Assembly (NCBI GenBank): GCA_018239715.1
Contig: JAFEGW010000009.1
Coordinates: 1-64,000 of the forward strand
Reading direction: 5' to 3'
Source of the DNA: Verrucomicrobiota bacterium
GTDB taxonomy: Bacteria; Chlamydiota; Chlamydiia; Chlamydiales; Rhabdochlamydiaceae
Length of the DNA: 64,000 nucleotides
Shown: positions 16,129 to 24,516 of the stretch, in pieces
How the letters are laid out: each line of letters begins with the position of its first letter
Position numbering within the stretch: position 1 is the first letter of the stretch
The notes under the pieces: generated by a model
The model's input: only the letters and a program-made list of their open reading frames with translations
Database searches by the model: none
Told to the model about the DNA's origin: nothing
Program-made: the position numbers and the translations under genes

Positions 16129-16863
16129 ATGGCTTCCAATACTCAATTTTATACTCAAAACAGCATCACCAATACGCTGAATGATCTAACTTCTGCAAAA
16201 ACTGCAGCACAGCAATATGCCCAAACCCTAGAAACTCCCCTCTCTAATCCTCCTACATCGACACAGATCGCTAATTTACAGCAAGCCGTCGCCTTCTTCC
16301 AAGCGATGCAAAGCAACGGGACTTTTATTTCCTCTTCCGGAACGAAGTTCGATTTTTCTGAGTTCGGCTCTAACCTTTTCGGAGCTAATGCGTCGACATT
16401 TGAAGCCGACCTCACTAAAGTTCTCAATGACTTTAGCAATACCCTGAAGATCCCTTCTCCCGATGGCGGGACGGCCACCGTGATCGACCAGACGACAGGC
16501 CAGCCTGCGACCCTAGCAGATCTTATTGAGAATCCATCCCATACCTTTTCATTTACTTTTAACGATATTGGAATCAGCTATCTGGGAAGTTCTACACCCT
16601 GGTGCCAAGGGAACTTTTACACCCTGTTTATGCAAGACAACGGAAAAGGAACCATCACGACGGATAGCAGTGGCAAAACGATCCCCGGTGGAGGGCTTAA
16701 CTTTGACTACACGGAACATGGCGGGTGCTCGAGTTCCACCGATATTACCGTTTCAGGATCAGCTCAGGCTCTCTTGAACTACCTCGACTTCTCAGGATCT
16801 TCTAGTGCGGCCCAGAACGTCGATGGAACAACACTCTCTCAATTCTTGAACCAGAATATGTAA
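16129..16863 (+). CDS. Asn/Ser/Thr/Gly-rich probable secreted protein
   Basis: A 244-residue protein without signal peptide or membrane helices. It is rich in Ser, Thr, Asn, Gly and Gln and begins MASNTQFYTQNSITNTL. The N-terminal half is helical and the C-terminal half looks beta-rich (GGTATVIDQTTG, FTFNDIGISYLG). Composition and the unstructured polar N-terminus resemble type III secretion substrates; this is inference. It shares a promoter motif and style with the 614-residue gene at 20895. A ribosome site GGAGA precedes the ATG. Family not recognised. Confidence 0.7.
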   Translation: MASNTQFYTQNSITNTLNDLTSAKTAAQQYAQTLETPLSNPPTSTQIANLQQAVAFFQAMQSNGTFISSSGTKFDFSEFGSNLFGANASTFEADLTKVLNDFSNTLKIPSPDGGTATVIDQTTGQPATLADLIENPSHTFSFTFNDIGISYLGSSTPWCQGNFYTLFMQDNGKGTITTDSSGKTIPGGGLNFDYTEHGGCSSSTDITVSGSAQALLNYLDFSGSSSAAQNVDGTTLSQFLNQNM

Positions 16864-16864
16864 A

Positions 16865-19228
16865 TCACTTGAGTTTCTTGTAATCGATCTTTCCTAAAGC
16901 TGTCATCGGAAGGGAGGGCAAAATACGCACCTCCCGCACTTTTAAGAGGTTGCTCGCCCCTCCTTCATGCAAGAGATGATTGACTTCTTCCATGGAGAGA
17001 TTTTGATTGGTATAAAGAATCAGATGAGTCCCCTTGCGCGCATCTTCTTCTCCCATGATGGCAATTTGCAAGGCAGGAAAGCGGGGACCTAAGGCCCCCA
17101 CGAGCAAATCTTCAACAAAACCCAAACTGATCATCTCTCCCCCGATCTTCACAGTCCGGCTCCGTCTTCCAACCAAATAGAGCGTCCCTGCCTGATCAAT
17201 ATATCCCACATCTTCCGTGACAAACCATTTCTCTCCCTTGACCTCAACAAACGGTTGCCTCTCCACTTGAAGATATCCCGCAAAGACATTAGGGCCTCTA
17301 GCGAGGATCAATCCTTCGTTTTCAGGAGGCACAGGGGTTTTCGTCTCAGGATCGACGACGAGAATTTGAACATGCCTTAAGGGTCGGCCGACGCAGGAAT
17401 GTTGACTTACGCCGGGATGAAGGGTTAAAACGGGAGAACATTCTGTCAGCCCATACCCCTCGAGGAGCTGGGCCTGAGACGTCTTGCGCTCGATGAGAGG
17501 AGGCAAGTCTGCCGGTGTTTTTTCTGCCCCCACAATCCATAATCTCACCGTCGTCAAACCTTCAGGGGCTGCCGTTAAGAGAAAATTCTTCAAGAGGGTC
17601 GGCGCTGTGGCAATCATCGTCGCCCCCCATTTGTGGACCTGTCTGGCAATCCCCTGCAGATCGAGAGGCGAGGGATGAAAAATCACCCGAAGACCTGACA
17701 GCAACGGAAAAAGCCCAGTCATTGAAAACCCATAGACATGGAAAGCCGGTAAAATCCCCAGTAAAACATCTTCCTCTTTGAAAAGGACCGCCTCGCTAAT
17801 ATCTCGGTGATTGCTCAGGAGGTTATGGTGGCTTAAAGGGACTCCCTTGGGACTCTTTTCCGTCCCGCTCGTAAATAATATGACGGCTGTTTCTTCGCCT
17901 GTGAGCTGATTTAAGTTTAAGTGAGATAGGAGCTCTTCGGTGTTTTGACGGGCAAGCCGCAAACCTTCCAAACGGTCTTCGTACGTGAGCTCTTCCCGTA
18001 TCTTCTCGAGCAAGATCAGCTTGTCTTCCAACTCATCCGAAAGATCCCACGCCAGATGCTCCATCACTTGAGAGGTGGTGAGAATGGCTTTCAATCCGGC
18101 GCTTTGAATCACCTCGTCCAAATGTTTGGGCCCCTGCGTAGAATTCAGCATGACGACAGTTTTCTGCGCTAAAAAAAGCCCCAAGACCATCGCATAAGTC
18201 TCTCCCAAAGGAGGAAGCAAAATACCGATCCTTTCTCCCGGGATTTTCTTCAAGCGGCTGACAAGTCCCAGTGCGAGCGATTTTAACCGGACATACGAGA
18301 TCGCTTCTTGAGGATCGACGCAAGCAAGGGAAGATCCCATTCTCTCGCACACCCTTAAAAAAGCCTCGCCGATTGTTTTGCCTTCCGGCTTTTTTACCCC
18401 CAGCCTCTTCTGCGACCATTTTTTCAGTTCTTTTTCTTCCAAGGTTTTGGGGGCTGGCAAGGGTCTTTTCACCTCGGCCGCTTCCAAGACATCTTGGACT
18501 CTTTCCAAAGATCCAAAGGAGGCAGAGCTTTTAAACCTCTGCTGAAGAAAAACGACAATTTCCGTCACATCCAAAGAATCTAGCCCTAAATCGTCGTAGA
18601 GATGCATGCCGGGATCGAGGGTTGATGCTTCTCTTCTTGCAAGCCGTGCAATCTCCGCTTTGATCAGAGGGGCCGCCTCTGGAAAACTGCCCCTTTTTTC
18701 CGGTATTCTAGGGCTCAAAGTTTGCTGAATGACCGTATCGATCTCTGCGGGTGTCTTTTCCACCGTCATCCGTCCCGTTAAATCCGTGAAAGCGATCTTC
18801 ACTTTTCTGCCTTTTATCTGAATATCACATAAGACAACGCGGATAGAGGGATACTTTTGCAAAACCAACGATATCACGGGGTTGCCGGCCCCCTCATAGA
18901 CGACAACGAGATCTTCGCCTTCTTTGAGACATTTATCGAGCGTTTTTTGTAACCGTTTGCGGTAGAATAAAGGTGTTTTAAAGTTAAAAACCGGCAACGA
19001 GACAAACGGCTTCAAAATCCAGCGGATCCACCCTTTCTTAATCCTCTCGATAGGAACGAGGACTTTTAGAGGGGAAGTTTTCCAATAGAGCTTGCAAAGA
19101 AGAGGATCGAGTTCAGAGGCCCAAGGGAGGATGACCAGTGTAGGCTCTGGAGATTCAAAACGCTCAAATGCTTGACAATCAATAGAATAACGAAATTTAA
19201 GCCCGAATTTGACCAGTAATTTCTTCAT
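16865..19228 (-). CDS. Aas-like acyl-ACP synthetase fused to ACP domain and inactive-looking acyltransferase domain
   Basis: A 787-residue three-part protein. Residues 1-170 resemble a PlsC acyltransferase, but the catalytic HxxxxD reads W36-A-S-E-L-D41, so the His is lost; the later EG motif (VVYEGAGNP, 109-117) remains. Residues about 185-255 form an acyl-carrier domain with DLGLDSLDVTE (Ser218 for phosphopantetheine). Residues about 285-787 form an adenylating ligase: P-loop LFTSGTEKSPKGVPLS (about 451-466), GYGLTECSPVL, and Lys780 in LGKIDYKKLK. Aas proteins activate free or host fatty acids onto ACP for phospholipid repair. Here the fused carrier could accept the acyl group. It lies antisense between the two secretion-like modules and ends 1 bp from the convergent gene. 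Confidence 0.85.
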   Translation of the reverse strand: MKKLLVKFGLKFRYSIDCQAFERFESPEPTLVILPWASELDPLLCKLYWKTSPLKVLVPIERIKKGWIRWILKPFVSLPVFNFKTPLFYRKRLQKTLDKCLKEGEDLVVVYEGAGNPVISLVLQKYPSIRVVLCDIQIKGRKVKIAFTDLTGRMTVEKTPAEIDTVIQQTLSPRIPEKRGSFPEAAPLIKAEIARLARREASTLDPGMHLYDDLGLDSLDVTEIVVFLQQRFKSSASFGSLERVQDVLEAAEVKRPLPAPKTLEEKELKKWSQKRLGVKKPEGKTIGEAFLRVCERMGSSLACVDPQEAISYVRLKSLALGLVSRLKKIPGERIGILLPPLGETYAMVLGLFLAQKTVVMLNSTQGPKHLDEVIQSAGLKAILTTSQVMEHLAWDLSDELEDKLILLEKIREELTYEDRLEGLRLARQNTEELLSHLNLNQLTGEETAVILFTSGTEKSPKGVPLSHHNLLSNHRDISEAVLFKEEDVLLGILPAFHVYGFSMTGLFPLLSGLRVIFHPSPLDLQGIARQVHKWGATMIATAPTLLKNFLLTAAPEGLTTVRLWIVGAEKTPADLPPLIERKTSQAQLLEGYGLTECSPVLTLHPGVSQHSCVGRPLRHVQILVVDPETKTPVPPENEGLILARGPNVFAGYLQVERQPFVEVKGEKWFVTEDVGYIDQAGTLYLVGRRSRTVKIGGEMISLGFVEDLLVGALGPRFPALQIAIMGEEDARKGTHLILYTNQNLSMEEVNHLLHEGGASNLLKVREVRILPSLPMTALGKIDYKKLK

Positions 19229-19283
19229 ATAACTCTTTGCATATCAAATTTTTAAATTCATTCAAAATGATAAATTAATTGTA

Positions 19284-19312
19284 TTGATAATCAAATTATT
19301 AATTGATAGTAT
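19284..19312 (+). promoter_or_regulatory. Predicted promoter of the 118-residue protein operon
   Basis: TTGATA (19284-19289), 17 nt, TAGTAT (19307-19312), followed by TATAAAG-like bases similar to the shared motif. Ribosome site AAGGTG precedes ATG 19335. Confidence 0.55.
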
Positions 19313-19334
19313 AAAGTTATAAAAAGGTGTAATA

Positions 19335-19691
19335 ATGAAAAACGATAACATTCTTGAAAGTATCGATGATCTCTTTTCTAACTTCGATAAAGTCGATATG
19401 ACGAAACTCGACACTTTTCTGCAGGATATCTTAAAGCTCTTTGATCATGTTCAAACTAAGCTCAAATCCGAAGATGAAAAAGAAAGAGCGGAAGCTTTGG
19501 AACTCGCCCAAGAGCTCCAAAAAAAACTGAGCGGCCTCGCTGAAAAAGCATTCGCCGCTTCGGGCCTTTCTAAAGATAAAATCCAAGAAGTTCTTGCCAA
19601 CCCTGCCAATTTCAAACCCGGCGATTGGAATACTTTTAAGAAAATTGAGCAAGAAATGAAAGACTATCAAAACAACCTGGCTAAAAACTAA
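19335..19691 (+). CDS. Small acidic helical protein, module copy 2 (possible chaperone)
   Basis: A 118-residue acidic, almost all-helical protein (FDKVDMTKLDTFLQDILKLF; ELAQELQKKLSGLAEKA). Its C-terminal GLSKDKIQEVLANPANFKP matches the 133-residue protein at 15594. It is 9 bp before the 334-residue gene, whose ribosome site overlaps the intergenic gap, so they form an operon. Small acidic helical proteins beside a secreted protein are often type III chaperones; no recognised chaperone family is seen, so this is only a suggestion. Confidence 0.7.
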   Translation: MKNDNILESIDDLFSNFDKVDMTKLDTFLQDILKLFDHVQTKLKSEDEKERAEALELAQELQKKLSGLAEKAFAASGLSKDKIQEVLANPANFKPGDWNTFKKIEQEMKDYQNNLAKN

Positions 19692-19700
19692 GGAGCTGCT

Positions 19701-20705
19701 ATGTCTATTACGCCTGTCTCATACCCAGGTTATTCGTATTATCCCAGCTCGCCTTCGATGAATGCCGCCTGCTGCTATCTTCTCCTAGGAGGCACCGGAG
19801 AAATCGCGGGGCAAATCGCCGCTGCGGGAGCGAGCTCCGTCGGGGCAACTCCGAACCCCACGGCTACACCTAACGCCGACCTGCAAGCCTATGCCGACCT
19901 CGCCGAAATTGATCTTTATCTCAAAGAATATGCCCCTAATACGACCTTCACGGATCCTTTCCTTGCCGGCATTGTTGCCAATCTTCAAGCTCAAATGAAA
20001 AGCTGCGATCCCAGCGTCCAATCTTTGATCAACGCAGCCCTGTCCACTTTTACCGTCTCTGGAAACACCATCAATTTTCCTATTACGTACGGCGTAACCA
20101 ACTTTTCTACATGGTGGACCCAAGGAACTAACGGAGGGCAATCGGGCTTGCAGTCCGTCATGAACGGCCTTTCCCAGCTCATAGCAACATCTCAACTTCA
20201 ACCCAGCGTGTCCACTTCTTCCTCCCCTAACTCTCCTGATACCCCCGGTGTCTTCGTCAACCTCTGCATAATTTACGCCGATGCGATGCAGTACCCCTCG
20301 ACCAACCCTGGAGGCATCTTAGATAAAGAGTTTTGGGGCAACGCCGGCGGTACCGCTGCGGGCATGACCTTCGGGCAAGTCTTCCCTTATGCTCTTGCTC
20401 TCTATGAATATCAGATGGAATTCAATGAGCCCGGCGGAGGGCAAAGTATGGGCCAATTGGATCAAAATCTAATGAGCATGCTTCATCTCCTCCCCAATCC
20501 TTCTAATCTCAACCCTCCTAATCCCACCAACTATACAGCGATGTTCAACTTCATCAATACCCTGTCGAATGGGATCCTTCCCTTTACCCCCGGCGCTTGG
20601 CCTTCCAGCATGAGTTTTTATTTCCAAAACCCTAACGACCTTTCTAACTTTTATGGGATCTTACTAGACCCTCTCTATGATGCTTTTATGAATACTAGCC
20701 CATAA
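19701..20705 (+). CDS. Asn/Pro/Ser/Thr-rich probable secreted protein
   Basis: A 334-residue protein, polar and rich in Asn, Pro, Ser and Thr. It starts MSITPVSYPGYSYYPSS. A Gly/Ala stretch (about 28-46) might insert in membranes. The rest alternates helices and Pro-rich linkers (LHLLPNPSNLNPPNPTN). No classical signal peptide. The ribosome site AAGGAG is strong. It is the second gene of a two-gene operon and parallels the pair 15594/16129. Type III substrate is plausible; family not recognised. Confidence 0.7.
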   Translation: MSITPVSYPGYSYYPSSPSMNAACCYLLLGGTGEIAGQIAAAGASSVGATPNPTATPNADLQAYADLAEIDLYLKEYAPNTTFTDPFLAGIVANLQAQMKSCDPSVQSLINAALSTFTVSGNTINFPITYGVTNFSTWWTQGTNGGQSGLQSVMNGLSQLIATSQLQPSVSTSSSPNSPDTPGVFVNLCIIYADAMQYPSTNPGGILDKEFWGNAGGTAAGMTFGQVFPYALALYEYQMEFNEPGGGQSMGQLDQNLMSMLHLLPNPSNLNPPNPTNYTAMFNFINTLSNGILPFTPGAWPSSMSFYFQNPNDLSNFYGILLDPLYDAFMNTSP

Positions 20706-20818
20706 CCTTTTCATACAAAGACACTTATACCGTCAAAATAATTTTAATTATTTTAGCAAAATACACACAATTTACTTATAATCAACCACTTGCGCTAATT
20801 TCATATTTTAAAAATTTT

Positions 20819-20848
20819 TTGACAAAAATATAAAGATTATATTAGAAT
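20819..20848 (+). promoter_or_regulatory. Promoter with shared 21-bp motif, copy 2
   Basis: TTGACA (20819-20824), 18 nt, TAGAAT (20843-20848). The 21 bases 20828-20848 match 16072-16092 at 20 positions. It precedes the four-gene translocator-like operon. Confidence 0.6.
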
Positions 20849-20894
20849 AATAATAGGAACAGTCTAAGATAATAATAAGAGGTAATAAAAAGTT

Positions 20895-22739
20895 ATGACG
20901 AACAATATTATATATAACTATACTCCCCCTACTAATCCTTCTTTAGGAAGCCCAGGGGATTCTAGTACGCTTCAATTGCCTTGGGACCCTAATGGAACGA
21001 CTCCTAATCCTAGTAGCTTTGAGATCAACTGGAATAGCGGCGCTGACTCAAACGGACTGGTCCTCCAAATTGAGCAACAATACGAACAGCTCGTCACCTG
21101 GATCCAGAACAACCCCGGCGATTATAACGGTTATCTCGCTCTTTTAGACATGACGCTGGACATCGGAAGCCACATGAGCTCTCTTCCTGCTTCTGCTCAG
21201 CAGCAGCTTTCTCAGTTCATGAACAACCAGATGTCGTCTCAATTCGGCAACACGACCCTCATGCAGCTGATTGTCACCATGGCCATCGAAGGCGATGCCG
21301 TTCAAAACGGGCAAGCCTCAGCTGACTCTTTTGCCAACCAATTAACGCAAGAACTCCAAGGCATGTCAGGCTATGGAGCCATGTTCAATAACATGTATGC
21401 GACAGCCTTTACCTTGAGTAGCAATAACGACCAAGGAATTAACAACTGGATTTCAGCTCACTATGTGACCTTCACAGACCCTGCTACAGGTGCTACTTAT
21501 CAAACATGGGTCAATCAAAACGGCCAGCCGATCACGAATTTCAGCGACTTTGCCAACCAAGCTGCTTTTGAAGTCGGTAGCTTCCTTTTAAACTCTGCTA
21601 ACCCTAACCAATACGTCGACTCGTTATACGAGACCCAGATTCAGCAGCTTTGCTCCATGTGTAAAAACCCCTGGGAACTCGTGATGATGCTGCTTTCCCT
21701 CATTAACGACCGTATGAACGACACCGGCCAGCAAATGAACGGTTTATCGGGCAACTTGAATACCCTTTCTCAGGCCAACAACCTGGTTGCCGATATGCAG
21801 AACATGATGAAAAACCCCACCGGAACAACCAACGGCGTTCCTAACATGCAGCAGTTCTATTCTGACTTTACACAGTTGAGAGGACTCATTGAGCAAGACC
21901 CTAACCTTTCCTCGCTGACTAGCGATGTGGAAGACGTCTACGGGGTTATCAACGGTAACAACGTTGCTTTCCCTTCAACTTCTGTCACGACAACTAGCCC
22001 TGGCAACACGTACCAGTTTACTGCTAACCAGTGGGTCGAATATACCCCCAGCGGTACGTCAACATCTGAATATATCCTTTGGACGGGCAGCGGTAACGCT
22101 ACGGTGTATCAGAGCCCTAACACCAATTCGCCCAAGATCACAACGATTAACACTAACTCTTCGGGATCGGGTACCTTCTCAACTGCAGGAACGGTTTCCA
22201 CAGCTTTCACGCCTTGGACTGTCTCTGCCGGTATGTATAACCTTCCTGAGAACGTCGTTGTCGAATATACACCGACCGGAAGTGCTACACCTGAATACCT
22301 CGAATGGGATGGTAAAAACATCAACGTCTATAGCACACCTCCGACATCAGGTTCGCAACCTACCTCTTCGATCCCTTCAACCTCGGGTCAAACCTACCTT
22401 TCAGGGGGAACGATGACCATCTCCCCGATGGACAACCCTAACCTCGTGACAACCGGATTGACCTACGGTCAGCTGCAAGGCCTCGGAGACTACTCCGACA
22501 TTGCAAACTCCGTGGAAGCTTCTCAGACGAACTACTCTAGCCCTGTCTCGAGTAACAACGCGAACGTGATGACGTCGCTGCAGACGTACTTCAACTCGGT
22601 GGCTCAGCCTACCCAGCAGGAGTACTCGACCGACTCTTCGACGGACCAGACAGAATTATCGGCTTTTGCCCAGTTTCTGCAGGCCCCTATCGACCAGGAG
22701 CAGCAGATCACCCGTAACATGGCTCAAGCAGGAAACTAA
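20895..22739 (+). CDS. Large Asn/Ser/Thr/Gln-rich protein, first gene of translocator-like operon
   Basis: A 614-residue protein without signal peptide. The N-terminal 330 residues are helical with Asn/Gln-rich turns (QQYEQLVTWIQNNPGDYNGY; MNNQMSSQFGNTTLMQ). The middle (about 360-510) is a beta-rich Ser/Thr/Gly region with two related stretches, WVEYTPSGTSTSEYILWTG and VVEYTPTGSATPEYLEWDG, a tandem domain duplication. The C-terminus is helical. It heads an operon with SseC- and SctB-like genes, so a tip, filament or substrate of the type III system is a reasonable guess. Family not recognised. Confidence 0.75.
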   Translation: MTNNIIYNYTPPTNPSLGSPGDSSTLQLPWDPNGTTPNPSSFEINWNSGADSNGLVLQIEQQYEQLVTWIQNNPGDYNGYLALLDMTLDIGSHMSSLPASAQQQLSQFMNNQMSSQFGNTTLMQLIVTMAIEGDAVQNGQASADSFANQLTQELQGMSGYGAMFNNMYATAFTLSSNNDQGINNWISAHYVTFTDPATGATYQTWVNQNGQPITNFSDFANQAAFEVGSFLLNSANPNQYVDSLYETQIQQLCSMCKNPWELVMMLLSLINDRMNDTGQQMNGLSGNLNTLSQANNLVADMQNMMKNPTGTTNGVPNMQQFYSDFTQLRGLIEQDPNLSSLTSDVEDVYGVINGNNVAFPSTSVTTTSPGNTYQFTANQWVEYTPSGTSTSEYILWTGSGNATVYQSPNTNSPKITTINTNSSGSGTFSTAGTVSTAFTPWTVSAGMYNLPENVVVEYTPTGSATPEYLEWDGKNINVYSTPPTSGSQPTSSIPSTSGQTYLSGGTMTISPMDNPNLVTTGLTYGQLQGLGDYSDIANSVEASQTNYSSPVSSNNANVMTSLQTYFNSVAQPTQQEYSTDSSTDQTELSAFAQFLQAPIDQEQQITRNMAQAGN

Positions 22740-22769
22740 GCCAATAATTAATAAAAAGGAGATAAAAAT

Positions 22770-23216
22770 ATGTCAGACTCAATGGGAAATTTTGTTAGCA
22801 CCTCCGCTAACTTCCTCTCAGGACAAGAGGCGTTCATCACCTACTATGACTCTGAGAATAACGTGGAAGCGAACGACGCTTCTATGCTCCAGGATATTAC
22901 GAACGTCCAAGCGCAAGATACCACGTCATGCGAAGAGCAGTGGAATGCTCCCGATAACAAGAGCATCCCCGACCAGAACAACTATATCTATCAGCTCGAG
23001 CACGACAACCCCTCGAATGCGAATAGTATCACCGAGGAGTATACCGATGCTAACTCCCAGCTGAACGCGCGTAATACGACTCGTACCAGCGAAACGCAGA
23101 TGTATCAGCAGATCGTCGGGCAGTTCCCGAACAACCAGTCGCTGCTGTGGCAAACTCTCAACAGCGGTAGAGGGATTCTGCAGACATTAACTCAATTAAT
23201 TAGCTCATGGGTATAA
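22770..23216 (+). CDS. Small polar helical protein in translocator-like operon
   Basis: A 148-residue acidic, polar, helical protein (MSDSMGNFVSTSANFL ... ILQTLTQLISSWV). No signal peptide or membrane helix. A strong ribosome site AAGGAG precedes it, 30 bp after the 614-residue gene. Its stop overlaps the start of the SseC-like gene. Its place before SseC-like and SctB-like genes recalls SseB-SseC-SseD order in Salmonella SPI-2, where SseB is a filament protein; no sequence match to SseB is claimed. Confidence 0.7.
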   Translation: MSDSMGNFVSTSANFLSGQEAFITYYDSENNVEANDASMLQDITNVQAQDTTSCEEQWNAPDNKSIPDQNNYIYQLEHDNPSNANSITEEYTDANSQLNARNTTRTSETQMYQQIVGQFPNNQSLLWQTLNSGRGILQTLTQLISSWV

Positions 23217-24487
23217 CAATGGCACCATTAACTAAAATTAAACACGGACATAGCGCCCCTTCCAAGATTATCAACTTGGATGAGGTTAAGTCAGGAAGCG
23301 TCAAAGCCTCTGCGAAAAAAGAGACCACGCAGACATCGTATCAACAGGCCATGCAAATGACCTTTGCGATGCTCTTTGCAATCGCCCTGAACATGGGTAA
23401 AATCGGCCAGGCTTTTTCTCAAAGCCAGTCCGACCAAGCTGCCTTGGCTCAATCGCAAGCGGAAACGACCCATGAAAACGTGCAGAAGTATCTCACTCAG
23501 CTGGCTGCTTACCAAGAAGAGCAGAAAAAAGCTCACGCCTGGGGAATTTTTGGAGACGTCATGAAATGGGTGGGGATTGCGGTCTCTGCCGTCGTCGGCG
23601 CCCTCCTCTGTGAAACCCCTGCGGGATTTGCAATTTTGGCTGTCGTGATTGGACTGACTGCCAGCGGACTCCTCAACAAAGGCCTCTCTTTCGTTGGAGA
23701 TAAACTCGGCGGAGCTATGGGAAGCAAGACCTGGGGTAATATTTTTGTTCAGGTCCTCGCCATCGCCGTTTTAACCGTCGCTACCGCAGGCGCAGAAGCA
23801 GGCTATACAGCTGTTGTTGCCTCTAAAGCAGCCACCGCTGCTGCCGATGCCGCCTCAGAAGCTGCTGTCGGAGCCGCCACTAAAGCTGCAGAAGACGCAA
23901 CTCAAACGGCAGAACAAGCCACCAGCGCTCTTTCCAATACGGACAAGACCAACTTTGGGACTAACTTTAAAAATAGCCTCAACGGCTATGCCACACGCAC
24001 CGTCGGAGTCACAACTTTGGCCTCTACCAACGTGGTCGGAGAGCTCGTCCAAGAATCGATCGAGCATATCCCCGGCAATAGTACAGCCAAAGAATGGGTA
24101 GAGACCTGCTTGAACGCAGCTATCATGCTCACGATCGCTCTCGTTTCATTCAAAGGAATGTCAGAAAACGAGTCCATCGTGAACCAATTTACACAAAAAG
24201 CTGCCCAGCTAAAAACCGGGCTATTTGGAATCCAAGGCGCAGGCGATGTCGTGACTAATATAGCCAACGGCGGCAACGCATGGACAAACTATGTCGGAGC
24301 TGGAATTCAGAAAGGTCAAGGGCCTATTGAAGCTGCGATCACGAATAGCCAAGGAATGCTCCAGATCTTTAGCTCATTAACTAGCGTCACACAAGAAGCT
24401 ATGAAAGCCATGATGCAAGCTTTCCAACCTATTTTCACGATTAACTTCGGGGCTGGCTGGGATGCTGCAACGCAGGCTTTAGCATAA
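23207..24487 (+). CDS. SseC/YopB/CopB-like type III secretion translocator
   Basis: A 426-residue protein with the layout of large translocators (SctE: YopB, IpaB, SseC, chlamydial CopB). It has a polar N-terminus and a coiled coil (SQSDQAALAQSQAETTHENV). Then comes a membrane hairpin (about 110-165: VMKWVGIAVSAVVGALLCE, FAILAVVIGLTASGLL) and another hydrophobic part (about 182-205). A long Ala-rich helix, a further hydrophobic segment near 300-315 and a helical C-terminus follow. Such proteins insert in the host membrane and form the translocon pore. Starts at 23207 or 23219 are both possible; the second follows the upstream stop directly (TAACAATG). The CopB assignment is by architecture. 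Confidence 0.7.
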   Translation: MGITMAPLTKIKHGHSAPSKIINLDEVKSGSVKASAKKETTQTSYQQAMQMTFAMLFAIALNMGKIGQAFSQSQSDQAALAQSQAETTHENVQKYLTQLAAYQEEQKKAHAWGIFGDVMKWVGIAVSAVVGALLCETPAGFAILAVVIGLTASGLLNKGLSFVGDKLGGAMGSKTWGNIFVQVLAIAVLTVATAGAEAGYTAVVASKAATAAADAASEAAVGAATKAAEDATQTAEQATSALSNTDKTNFGTNFKNSLNGYATRTVGVTTLASTNVVGELVQESIEHIPGNSTAKEWVETCLNAAIMLTIALVSFKGMSENESIVNQFTQKAAQLKTGLFGIQGAGDVVTNIANGGNAWTNYVGAGIQKGQGPIEAAITNSQGMLQIFSSLTSVTQEAMKAMMQAFQPIFTINFGAGWDAATQALA

Positions 24488-24516
24488 AAATTTAATAATT
24501 AATAAGGAGAAAAAAT

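Noticed and set aside
18033-18419. 128-codon minus-strand frame in the aas-like gene
   Set aside because: Shadow of the main frame on the same strand; no motif or start site.
21925-22416. 163-codon frame inside the 614-residue gene
   Set aside because: Shadow frame of a Ser/Thr-rich gene; composition is Arg/Leu-rich and without start signal.
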